Source: Punica granatum (taxonomy: Eukaryota; Streptophyta; Magnoliopsida; Myrtales; Lythraceae). From it: DNA of 64,000 nt. Shown piece by piece: positions 47,828-58,820 of the stretch. Both the position numbers and the translations under genes were made by a program. Position 1 is the first letter of the stretch. The number at the start of each line of letters is the position of its first letter. The notes beneath the pieces are model-generated. The model was not told the DNA's origin. It did no database searches and saw only the letters and a program-made list of their open reading frames with translations. The stretch spans positions 3,120,982 to 3,184,981 of the forward strand of contig NC_045134.1 of NCBI RefSeq assembly GCF_007655135.1, given 5' to 3'.

Positions 47828-49508
47828 TGTTGGGAATTGGTGTATGCCCTAGATGCAATCTATCATCAGTTCTGTAATATGACATGTATTTCATTATATT
47901 ACGAGGCATATCTGTTATTGTGTAAATTGCGCTAAATATGATTTTACACAATAATGTCCTTGGAATAGTAGGTTCAATAGGCATCAAGTGTGACTTGATT
48001 GTGAGATCCTATAATTACTGAACATTATTCCTAAATGTCCATAGTCAAAGTATTATCGTTAATTAGGACAACGATAATACGGTTAGATTAGTGTAAGTGT
48101 TGATTGATGATCAAATCTCATAGGTCATGGATATGGAGATATCAAATCACACCACATGTATACATTAAGAGTAATGTGTATAGGACTGATCCGCCATGAG
48201 ATTGCTACATGGGTTGTTACGTGACTGTCATTAGCATATCTCAAAGTGACTATAGTGTAATGGTCCTTTGACTTGAGGTCACCATAGATTCCTACATGTA
48301 ATGTCATATACTTTGATACTGTCAAACGCCACTGTAACAGGATGGTTATAAAGACAGTTATTGGGTATACCACAGAGCATGGAGAGGAATGTGAGTGATC
48401 AAGATAGGATTTGTCCCTCCTACGAAACGGGAGCGATATCTCACGGCCACTTGGTGGTTAAGTCTAAAAGTGTATGCATACCCAAATGAGTCGATATAAT
48501 GATATCGAGCTCATTTGTTCTGATAGACTTACCCGGTAAACCAAGAAAAAGAGATATTGAGCCATACAAGGATGTCATCGACCATGCCTTGGGCTCAATA
48601 GAGATATAGAGGACAAAGGGATTATATTACACGGTAATGGAGGTCACAAGGTTCGTCGAGAAATTGACTTTCCGATTACTTGAGTAACATTGATGCATTG
48701 CTAGATGCCACTCACTGTTTGTAATATTGAAATAGAGATTTTGATATTACTGTCAACGTAATTGGGAACCTACAGGGTCACACACTACGACTAAATTGAC
48801 GAGATATTTTGAAACAATAAAATCATCTAATAAAGATTAGATGATTTATGGTGCGACTAATTAATCGGATATTTAATGAGATTAAATTTGTCGATTAATT
48901 AGACTCGATTTATTAAATTAAATGATGCCATTTACCTAGACACATGGGCCATACATATGTCTACATTTATACATACACATGGGCTAATTAAATGATGCCA
49001 TTTACCTAGACACATGTCATGTAGGGAGCCCATGTAATTCTAATCCCACATCGGTGGGATTTGAATTTTCTTCCCTTCCTGTTTGTTATATAAAGGGTAC
49101 AGAATATATATATATATATATAGATGAGATATATATGTATGCATGTGTTTGTGTACGTTTACATACACAAATATATAAGATATACATGTATGTATATAAA
49201 TGGGCATAATTGAGTTGAATTGTTCAACTCATTAGGTCCAATTAAGTCTAATAAATTTCGAGAGTCGCACCAGTGTTTCTTTCGAGTGTTGGTCGCTAGC
49301 ACCGCCGATCTCGAAGACTCGTCGACAAAGTCGGTGTGGATTCCAGTAGAGGCGTCACGCGTGGGACGCTCGGTCGACAACTTTAAATATTCCAGGTACG
49401 TTTTTATTTACTCTTATTCTTCTAGTAGGTCTTGGAATTAGTTTCACGGGTAGGAAATTTTGAATTTCTGTTCCTTTTTCGCTTCCGTTGCGCCCCGTGG
49501 AACTAGCA
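47828..49508 (+). mobile_element. solo LTR, family A copy 2 (about 1.68 kb)
   Basis: It begins TGTTGGGAATTGG and ends CTAGCA. It is collinear with 16707-18425 over its length (for example TCATCAGTTCTGTAATATGA, GACTTGAGGTCAC, CACTCACTGTTTGTAATATT). Flanking 5-mers match at four of five (GATAT / GATAA). No internal retroviral-type genes adjoin. The middle third differs strongly between copies (48.9-49.2 kb against 17.7-18.15 kb), including a (TA)n microsatellite and a duplicated ATTAAATGATGCC block here. Confidence 0.78.
49043..49095 (+). promoter_or_regulatory. USE-like plus TATA arrangement inside the solo LTR
   Basis: ATCCCACATCG (49043-49053) equals the plant snRNA upstream sequence element (RTCCCACATCG). 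A TATATAAA box begins at 49087, giving 33 bp between, the spacing known for Pol II-type U-snRNA promoters in plants. No snRNA sequence follows; the TATA leads into TA-rich LTR. It may therefore be the LTR's own promoter rather than an snRNA gene. The other LTR copy lacks the element. Confidence 0.4.
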
Positions 49509-49509
49509 G

Positions 49510-51300
49510 ATAATAACAACAACAACAACAATAATAGATGATACATACGAGGCTTTCGTCGGAAAGGAAAGAATTTGAAGGGACCGGTAATTTGGACATA
49601 ATAAAAATATTAGAAACATGTCATGTCACTCCTTTTATTTAGAGAAATTAGGGAAGTATCGATATGTGATAAACTGATATAAAGTTTTTACAAAGAGTGT
49701 GGGTATTATAAGGAAAGTCCTTAAAAGTTTATTTTTAAGAATTCTCCAAGAAATAGGAAGACGTAAGAAAATTTTTTTATTTAACAAGAATCTTATTATA
49801 TTAAAATTAAAAAATTTCTTACAAAATAATGCACCACCTCATCAAAAGAAAAAGTTTCTTACAATTTAATAAGTATTCAAAAAATAACAAGTTTATTGTT
49901 GAACTACAAATTTCTTGTTAAACAAAATATTTCTTATTATTTAATAAGAATCGATTATGAGTGAGGTTGATGAGCCTAGTACAATAAAATGAAAATCCTA
50001 AAATAGCTAATAAATTGATAAAAGTAGTCTCACAATGGATATCAAACCTGAAATCCCTTGGTTACTAAGTGAAGATATGCGTCACTACGCTATACCCCTT
50101 TGATTTTAATAAGAAAACTTACCAACAAATTTCTCATAGTTTCTCACTAAAAGTATCTAAATAATATAAATTCATTCACAATATAAGATTAATGAATGAT
50201 ATTTTGTGAATTTTTATTTGTAACACCTGCAACTTACATGTCTAAAAATCTAGTAAGATTATATTATTGAATTTTTTTTTTTAGTTACGAGGAAGGCCCA
50301 TAGGTATAGTATAATGAAATAAAAATTTCAATAGCTAATAAATGAGCACGGATAGTCTCACTGAGTATTGAACCTAGAACCTCTTTATTACCACATAGGG
50401 GACGCATCACTAGGCTACACCCTCTTTTTTTTGTGTGAATCCTGATATCCGGAAGCCTAATTGGTCCCGACTATTTCAATCGAGTCGGACCACTAAGGGA
50501 TAAAGCTCTTCCAACGCGAATTTGCTTCATTTACAAGACTCGAATATGAGATTTTGCTTAAGGAAAACAAGCGTCGAACCGCTATTAGTCATAACTAATC
50601 CAGTCAAGTCGAGTTAGGCCACTAAGGGGTAAAAATCCCTTAGCGCGAATTTACTCCATTTTCAAGACTCGAATCCGAGACCTTATTTAAGGAAAACAAA
50701 CGTCAAACTGCTTAGATCAACTCAGGTTGGTGGGTCACACCCTCTTTTGATATTGGTGAAACATTTCAACTTAATTGTAATATGAGCAATGAAGTTACTA
50801 AAGTATTGTTTGAAGCTAGTATATATGAAAGGAAAGTACATCAATGGCCGGGGTATTTTCACAACCTACATCGCTAGAACATTCGATGAGTTGTTTTTGG
50901 TACCAAAAACACACCCAATCACATATTTATGGCTCTAATATTAGACCCCACAAAAAAAGAAAAAGAGAGAACTCTATGAAGTATAGGGCTTCTGAGTAGG
51001 ATCCGCAGAAGAACATGATATCCCTACGCACGTCTTCTCACCGAGACCTTTCTCAATGGTGGTCGTCTGTTTAGGCTGACCGCTGATTTTCTTACTAGTG
51101 ATGGGTTTCACGGGAATCCCCTTACATCTGATGGTCGTGATTCATCGGAGGACTCAGTATTTTAGCAAGAGAATCAACTGAAATTCGACCCGAATGTCCT
51201 GAAGTGGGCTGGGCTAGCTCTTGCAGAAGATCATAAAGCAGCCCGAAAATAACGCGTCTAGGGCCGTGAGAATAGATCCGGTGAGGTTGGGTTCTTTGTC
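49510..51300. other. repeat-derived intergenic DNA
   Basis: The block at about 50040-50100 and a similar one at 50375-50435 both hold a 'CTGAAATCCC/CTAGAACCTC...GCATCAC-AGGCTACACC' pattern like SINE or MITE remnants on the minus strand. A roughly 129-bp direct tandem duplication follows at 50478-50712. No gene. Confidence 0.5.
50478..50712. repeat. tandem duplication, 129-bp unit
   Basis: The pattern GAGTCGGACCACTAAGGG ... CGCGAATTTGCTTCATTT ... CAAGACTCGAAT ... AAGGAAAACAAGCGTC at 50478-50583 recurs at 50607-50712 with substitutions. It is non-coding. Confidence 0.75.
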
Positions 51301-52507
51301 TTCAGCTCAGCCCATTAATGACTCCAGCGGCCCAGACTTGGAGAAGAATACCAAAAAAAAAAAAAGTGGAGCGGAATGACGGCGCTGACGTGGCAATCCT
51401 AGTCCTACGTGGAAAGACAACCGATCTCATTGGCCTGAGTTTGCCTAAAGTGTGTGGCGGCTCACAATCAGCATGCAACAAAAGCGTGTCGCCGCGTGCT
51501 TTTCTCATCCAGCCATTGGGAACCCGCCACGTCACGTCAAATCGTTTTCTATGCTGTGTCTCACTCTTGGAAAACAACATTGGGCTGTGATCTGGTGCCC
51601 ACGCGCTCACGTTAAATCCCACGGTTTGAGATCGGACGGTCAGTGTAGGTCAACGCAGTCCCCGGCCATCAGAACGTACGGTTCAGATTGGAGCAGGCAC
51701 CTCAAACGCTATACACGTGAGGTCGGAGGGGTTCAGCCCCGTGCGGGATTGAGTTCTTGCACGTTCCGCATCATCTTCTCCTCGTGGTCCTCCTGACTGG
51801 ACCGGGGAGCGATCCGGTGCTGCACATTAACAAGCACTCGCTGCAACAGCCAATAGAATGTTAGAAAGCTCTTACAATTCACGTATTTCTCATCTCGACT
51901 AGGTTTGAAAGACTTCTTTTTGCGTCGAGTCAACTGATATTTGATTCCATCATAATCTACATCGATCCGATAAAAAATGTTTGTCCTCTTTTCTATTATG
52001 ATGAGGATTTTCTAAATTCATATTATCAGTGAACCGTAGTAGGTCAACAGTAATCACGGGCATGAAATCTAAACACGAATAAATCTGTTTAGGATAACTC
52101 ACAAGTCAAGCCTATTAGCAAGGTAATTTGCATAAAGTCCTTGTGAAGATAGACGGATCTCTACGATATAGTAGCACAAAGGTGAGTGCGTCATCATTGA
52201 TCTGACGGCTCTCGGCAGTGGGTTGCACCGAAATTTAATGCATCCGTCCGTATGCAAACACTCTCCCCGGATTATCGTACTGGCTGCAGCTTCTTCGTAT
52301 CCGACCTACAACCGAGAGAAGCTGAGACAAGGAACCTCTGCAATTTAAGCAACTTGAATGACTGTTGGGATTGATTCGTTTTTCATATGGGTCATCTATA
52401 AATCTTCCTAACAAATTCCACATCGATTTGAAATTTCAATCCGATCTTTAAAAAATCACTCTTTCCCACCAATCTTGACCGAATCCCAAATCCCAATTCT
52501 CCCCCCC

Positions 52508-52514
52508 TATATAA
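52508..52514 (+). promoter_or_regulatory. TATA box of the 52641 gene
   Basis: TATATAA in a C-rich context lies about 130 bp before the ATG at 52641, compatible with a leader near 100 bp. Confidence 0.55.
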
Positions 52515-52640
52515 TTTTCAGGAAACGCTCCTCTGACCCACCAAACCCATAGAAGAAGTCCGGGGATCTGCTCGCCGGAGCAGTTTCTCCGACCAAGAGC
52601 CGGATTCCGGGGTACCCTTTTCGCCTTCTGCCAGGAACCG

Positions 52641-53357
52641 ATGGCGTCTGTCGGGATTCGCTACGGCGTCGGAGGGTCCTCGTGCTCGCTCCGCCGCGAC
52701 GTAGGCCCTGCTACTGGCCGGGAGAGGCCCTCTTCTCTGGTGATATCCAATCACTCCAGATCGCATGCCGGTAACGGGGCCATCTCGATTTCGAGGGATC
52801 CCAGGAGGAACGACCCGAAGTTCCCGGGTTCTTGGATCGAGGGAGGGGGAGACGGCGATAGCGAATCCCGGGCGGTCGCTAATCGGAGGATGGATGAGTG
52901 GATGACTACCTCAGTGTCGGAGATAGTGAAGAAACTCCCCGAGGCCCCGCTGTTCGTGCAGGTGCGCGAGAGAGACCAGGGTGGCGGCAGACGGTTTTTC
53001 GATTTGAAGGTGGAGAAGGAGGTTGGGGCGGGTCACTGGGATGCTGTGAGGGCCGAGTGGGAGAAAGGGGAGACCTCATTGCCTGAAGGTGTGATCTTTG
53101 TGGAAGAATTAGTAGATAACGAAGAGAAATCGGACGATGTTCGAATCGATGACGACGGTGAGAGAATCAACCAGATTTGGGGGATCATCGTGCAGGGGAA
53201 GGGGGCCAACTGCGGTGTGCCAGCATGCTACTTGCTGAAGACGACTCGGGTCTCGTCGGGGTTGGGATTCTGCGCGGTGCACTTCTTCTTGACAAGGGTG
53301 AAGAACTTCCGGGAAAAGGCGAAGACGCAGCTGGACAAATGCTGGCTGGTGCGGTAG
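52641..53357 (+). CDS. conserved-looking plant protein, probably plastid-targeted
   Basis: This is an intronless open frame of 238 residues. The first 50 residues are rich in Ser/Arg with few acids, like a chloroplast transit peptide. The following body has WMTTSVSEIVKKLPEAPLFVQV, an acidic middle (LPEGVIFVEELVDNEE) and a C-terminal part with a two-Cys signature (IIVQGKGANCGVPACYLL) and AVHFFLTRVKNFREKAK, ending with CWLV. I have seen such short C-terminal modules in uncharacterised plastid proteins of plants but cannot name a biochemical role. High GC relative to the surroundings and a TATA box upstream support a real gene. Confidence 0.8.
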   Translation: MASVGIRYGVGGSSCSLRRDVGPATGRERPSSLVISNHSRSHAGNGAISISRDPRRNDPKFPGSWIEGGGDGDSESRAVANRRMDEWMTTSVSEIVKKLPEAPLFVQVRERDQGGGRRFFDLKVEKEVGAGHWDAVRAEWEKGETSLPEGVIFVEELVDNEEKSDDVRIDDDGERINQIWGIIVQGKGANCGVPACYLLKTTRVSSGLGFCAVHFFLTRVKNFREKAKTQLDKCWLVR

Positions 53358-55420
53358 GGAGATGAGATGAGATCATTTCATTCTTTCAGACGGTTGTAAA
53401 CTGCTGATGGACAAGAAAGTTTGGACCTCCGATGAAATTCATTCTTCGATCAAGTGTTGTTATGATAATGATTCTAATGGCTCATCATGTATAGGATTGC
53501 TCTTTGGAAGAATTAATTGCAAAGTGGTTTTACATTGATTGATTCTTTCCTTTTCTCTCCATCGAGTTTTTTTTTTTTTTGGGGGGGTTGCATTCTCTGT
53601 TTCCGGAAAGAGTTGCCGATCAGGGCTGTTGAACTCCTGTTTTTTTAAACAGAACGATGTAGCTGTTCCATGAGAATTCATGGAAGATTTCCGACTGTTT
53701 GCGGTATAAGTACTGTCACAAAACCCCGTTGTCAAAGAAAGTTTGACCTTCGATGAAGTTTGTTTGTCGATCAAACATTATTAATGATATCAAATGCAAT
53801 TCTTGCGACCCAGAATCCTGTGAAGAGGCAGAAATTGAATAATGAGAAAAGATCGTGAGAGTTTTACTTCTAATGCCGAAAAAATCACCTCCTTGTGGGG
53901 AAGTGTATCCCTAACCTTGGATGAAACAAAGGAGGATCTTCCTAAGCCCAAATCAGGATCAAAGTTTATTGATCGCTATGCCTTGAAGGTTTCGCGTGCA
54001 AGTTTTAGGGTGACGGTCTTAGCTGGTTTTAGTTCGAAGCTCGCTCTTGCTCAAAAGGATATCTGAGAATCACATGAGCAGGTAAGGTTTACTTGTTGAA
54101 TTCGATGAGGAAAAGAGAGTAATTCTCATTAAGCTTTGAACGTGTGATTCTGGTTTGGAACTTTATTCATTTGAATTTATTCATATTATTTTTGTTTTGA
54201 AGGTTTGTAATGCATATACCAGTATCGAGAACGAACCAACACCCAGTTCACATAGAACAGAGTAAAGAATCTGCACAAGAATTTATCGCAAAAATCACTG
54301 GAACAGTTCTTGGATCCACGAAGTATGCCGATTGTTAAGATGAAACTCAAGTATGTAGTCACAGCTTAGCCGTATCTTCTTTCACTTCCTCCTTGTCAGA
54401 TTTACGAGGCCTGCCTCTTTTATCACATAAAAATGCACGCACGCGGACTAAAATCTCTTATGCAGAGGAGGCATTGGCTTTGCGGAAGAAGTCTGTTGAA
54501 TCAGTTCTATTGAACTTTGTCACCCCTTCCGTACTTCTGATGGCATTTAGTTTTCGAGTTGAATAAGTGATTTAACTCAATTTGATTTTACGAAGTGATT
54601 GTAAATATCGATAAATATATTAATGTATGAGAATACATATGTATGTACATATAGATGGGAAAGTATATGCAAAATTTATTATTAAAAAATTAATTATAAA
54701 AAATAGATAGAAAAATTATTATTAAAAAATTGATTATAAAAAAAATGATTAAGAAAAAATATGAGTGGAAAATTATTATTAAATAGTAGAAAAAAACAAA
54801 ATTATGAATTATTTCATTGTTGAATATGGAGAAAAATAGACTTAAATTAAGTTGAGTAAAATTATCATTTAAAAAACAAAGAAAGCCCAGATTCCCACGA
54901 GCTTGAAATCTCAGGTTCCAAATGGTTCTCCTTTGGTTCGAAAAGAAATCTTTGAGTTCTGGTTAACTAGCATTTCCGAGAATCTCATGATCAACCCTCC
55001 ATACAGGAAGTGATACTAGTTAGATCGAATCACTTTCTTGCCTCTTGGGATATTGAAACAGAAGCGGATTAACATTCAGCAATATGCTACTGTCGTAATC
55101 CTTCGTCTTCTGCTTACTTTGATGCATCATGAAAATCTTATCAAGTAAAAGGATGGGAGTCGCACACTTTTCTTGTGAAAGGTTTCAAAATATGCCCTCG
55201 AACTGGAGCTTGTGTATCGGAGCTGGCAATAAGCAAATGCGTCTCCTCGAGGCAGCTGTTCGAAATTAGTAAGCCTCCACTATTCATGTCTCGTAGAGTT
55301 CGTTGAATCTTGATACTACGCATGGTTAACGAGTTCGTTGAATCTTGTTTATTATATACAGCATGCGGACGGGGGACCCTGCTGAGAAGTCCTTGAGCAT
55401 TGCCCAAGCTCAACTTCTGC
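53358..55420. other. intergenic DNA
   Basis: The start is the 3' region of the preceding gene. A T-run followed by Gs lies at 53568-53588. A 74-residue frame at 53842-54066 (SLWGSVSLTLDETKEDLPKP) is protein-like but unrecognised. It may be another fragment of the decayed gene further right. 54.55-54.87 kb is A/T-rich. Confidence 0.4.
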
Positions 55421-55428
55421 GAGCTTAG

Positions 55429-56165
55429 ATGGGATCACAATGGCCACCTTCCGATTACTTCTTAAACGGTGATGAGAGTGACAAGTCTCTCGATGCTATG
55501 AGCCTGGGAGAACTGGAACGAAATAGTGTGCAATTCCCGAACGACAAGTGTTTGTCTTTGAATGAGTTACACCGCGTGCAAGGAAAGATAGCTTCGTTAT
55601 TTAATTGTTGAACAATTACTTATCCTATATCCAGATCTTATTTTCGAGTTGTTTTGTTCTACCAATCTTTTATACTGAAATTTGTGTGACTGGTATTATA
55701 GGGTCTGCTGCAAGTGAAAAATAGAAGCCTTGAAGAACATCCGAATTCTCCGGTAACTCAAGAAACAGCTATGCCTTTAGCTTCTCCAAGAAAGAGGAAA
55801 ACGAAATGTGTGTTAAGGGCCAATGACGAAGCTTGTCCAATTTGCCAAGAGGAACTGAGCATGCAAAAGATGGTTTTTCAGTGTGGGCAAGTTACTTGCT
55901 ATAAATGTGAGCCTCTCTTTTGGTCACTATCATAGAAGAAACCAAGGAAAATAAATGAAAAATTTACGTATGTGCTTCTTGCATATATACACTACTTGTC
56001 CGCGATACATTTAATTTGCGAATATTGATTTTACCAATGAGAAAAGATAAGCCATCTATTTTTGGTGGGTTACATAACTTGCAAGGTGATGATGCAAATA
56101 AAGTTTCAATCATTGTCAAAGGTTCTTATAGAACAAAGGCATTGCTCAAACCAAGTCAGTGCTCT
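55429..56165 (+). pseudogene. SHPRH/RAD5-type SNF2-RING E3 ligase pseudogene fragment
   Basis: Three pieces resemble the C-terminal half of the plant SHPRH-like helicase. 55459-55595 (DESDKSLDAMSLGELERNSV..., HRVQGK) matches the segment before the RING. 55702-55910 (GLLQVK... then ACPICQEELSMQKMVFQC, GQVTCYKC) matches the RING, but with Gln where the third-pair His should be. 56098-56135 (KVSIIVKGSYRTK) matches the stretch after it. Stops and missing exons separate them, and none of the SNF2 helicase motifs is nearby. The family names come from memory of typical sequences, so a search should confirm. It is a decayed partial copy, not a functional ligase. Confidence 0.68.
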
Positions 56166-58820
56166 GAGTCTGAGTTACATTGTCCTTCTCTCGGCAACGA
56201 TGACAACAGCAGTGGGAATGACGGCAATGATGACAATAGGGAGGCATCGAGGATGACGGCGACAACACTTGGAATTTCAACTGAGAAAGTTCTTAAGCGG
56301 TAAAGTTGTCAATTCCCTTGCTTTTATAGGAAAGTTGCTATTTATAGTCAAATGCGAAAGCTTGTCCCCTTGCATTGGGTCTTAATTCCGTTTGTGGGCT
56401 GGGTCATTGGGCTTAGATTCCGTTGTGGGTCATTGGGCCCGGTTGCAGGGCCAGTTTCATAACCCGGTCCGTATCACTAGGCACGGACGAAACTGTTCTG
56501 TGTCGATATTGAAGCCTCCTCCAACTTGCCCGTCGGAGCAATACACCGCGAGTCGACAATGGTATCGAGCCAGTGGGCTACTGGTCGCAACACAAATCAG
56601 TTTGAACTGCGCAGATGTGGAAGGATTGAAGGTGAATGTCGCCCCAAGAACATTAGTGTTGGCAACGGGGACGATTGGGATCGTCGGCGCCCTCCCTCCG
56701 ATTGGGGTCGTCGGCGCCCTCTCCCGACTGGGGTCGTTGTCGCCCTCTATGACCTCGATTCTGTCCAAATTAACGGAAAATTTGACTCCGTGTTAGAGTT
56801 ATTATACAATCGAAAGTTTGTGCACTTTTAGGTTAAGAAAACAAGTTCGTACTAGAATTATTAAAATGTGAAAAATTTATGCATTTTTTTTTGTTATTAA
56901 CCCTTAATTGCACCATAAAATTTTCCTTCATTATGGTATTGAAATCAACATTGTGATGACCTTAATTTGGGTATACACCCATAGTTCCTAATATGGGCTT
57001 TCCATGTATAGATTTTACAATGGAACACCAATTTGTGTTCCATGATGGAACATAAATTTTAGCTATTAGATCTTATCAACTTTTGATCTCATCTATCCAT
57101 TATTTATATATATATTTTGCCACAGTATATCTAGTCTTTTACATTTTCATTTCACAATTTTCGCCTACAATATTATACCACTATTTCGAATCTTCCTGCC
57201 ACATGTATTAATCACATTCCGTCATGTCACCCATCATTGCCATTTCACCGAACGGGACCATGAAAATCGATTTTTAAAGAAAACTAATCTAATATAAGTC
57301 GGACATGTTAGCGACACATCATCGACATGTAAGCGACCTCCAATTTTATTGTTCTTTACATGTGCCCCGATGAATTTGTAATGCTATTGAAAGATTTATG
57401 GGTCAAAGCGTTGTCTTTAATATCAAAAACACTAAAAAAAACTAGCGTTCTACTATGAAACATAATTAGACGTTTCATTGTAAAATTTGCCATTTTTCTC
57501 CATGAGGTGCTATTATCACTTTTACATGATAGGTAATGCTTGGGTGAACATTGACCGAGTTTGGGCAGCCATCTCATATCGAAAGTCCAGCTTCCCGAAC
57601 TCTAGCCTTTTGAGTGAAGATGATCAATCCGACCTGAAAGTGATGCATGCTCTGAATGCCACAAATGGCGAAAGGGCCCGAGATTTGCAGTTTTGTTTAA
57701 TTGTAGAGTTTTACAAGCTGAAACATAGACGTCGACTATGAGTAATCGTGAATTCTTACTCCGAAGCACATACCTTCCCAAGGGAAGATGTCCGATACTC
57801 CGACGCAGTTTCAACTCTGCCATATAAGTTATCTATCAATTCTTCAGCACTGCAGGCTGCATTTTTGACATTTAACAGAACCGTTCGATGCAATCGCATT
57901 CATCTGACTTCCGAAACCTACCCATTCATTGTATAGAAATAGATGACAAGTTCCTCAACCTCGCCTTTGGCCTTTATAATCACTGATTGCATTTGCCGAG
58001 CTCTCTGCAGTGCTAAACCGTAGATATCTGCAAGAAAGCCGAGAATTTTATCTGTAAAATGTGGGAGAGATAGGTCTCGAGCAGAACATTTTGATTTGGT
58101 CCTTTTACTGCTCAGAAACACTATTCGAAATTACTAAAATTATTGGACTTTGATATTTCTAAATTGCGGATGATGCATCGCCTTAGTGCGAATGCTACAT
58201 TATCGACAAGTCAGCAAGTCCACCAAGCCCAAACCCAATGTGCGGAATCTCATGAAAGAGTATAATGCTTCTGTACTTCCAGCAAAGTTCGGGTTCATGT
58301 CCTGTGTAATCCACACAACGCGCTATTTTCGACAACATTAAAGCAAAAGGAGAAATTTGAAGAAATAGAAAAAGAAGAGGACGAGGTTGCAAATAGTGAA
58401 GGAAATTAGCCTTTCCCACCAACCAAGTCCAATGTCCCTCCAAACATCTCCGTCATTTGAATTTGAAAACAGGACCGCCCCCAAAAAAAAAAAAAACCTT
58501 ATTTAAAAAAGAAGAAGGAATTTTGTAATCGGAAATGCTCAGAATGATTCTAATCTCTCTTGTCTCTCCATGCGGCCCCTCTCTCTCACTCTGCATTCAA
58601 ATTGAAATCTTCACTCACTGCCTCCAATCCAAATTCTTCATTTGCCCAACAGAGTTTTAAACCCTAATCCTCTCCAATCCCGCCCAATTTTGGCCCCTAT
58701 CTTCTTCCTTTCAGTTCTTCACTTACTGATCATTCTTCTTGCACATACCCTTGATTGATTTTCGCCCTTACAGATTGTCAGTTGTAGAAAAATTGGATTT
58801 TGATTTGGGTTTGTTAGAAA
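56166..58820. other. intergenic DNA before the EAR-motif gene
   Basis: It includes a three-unit 26-bp repeat at 56673-56748 and several short frames without resemblance to anything I know. 57.0-57.4 kb is AT-rich. The last 300 bp are CT-rich and likely hold the promoter/leader of the gene starting at 58821. Confidence 0.45.
56673..56748. repeat. minisatellite, three units of about 26 bp
   Basis: GATTGGGATCGTCGGCGCCC at 56673, then GATTGGGGTCGTCGGCGCCC at 56700, then GACTGGGGTCGTTGTCGCCC at 56726, each followed by TCC-rich spacer. The repeat is GC-rich against an AT-rich background. Confidence 0.85.

Noticed and set aside
49043..49300. possible U-snRNA gene after the USE/TATA
   Set aside because: Downstream is (TA)n microsatellite; no Sm site or snRNA-like sequence recognised.
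51302..51622. 106-residue minus-strand frame
   Set aside because: No family resemblance, no splice or promoter context; likely chance in a moderately GC-rich stretch.
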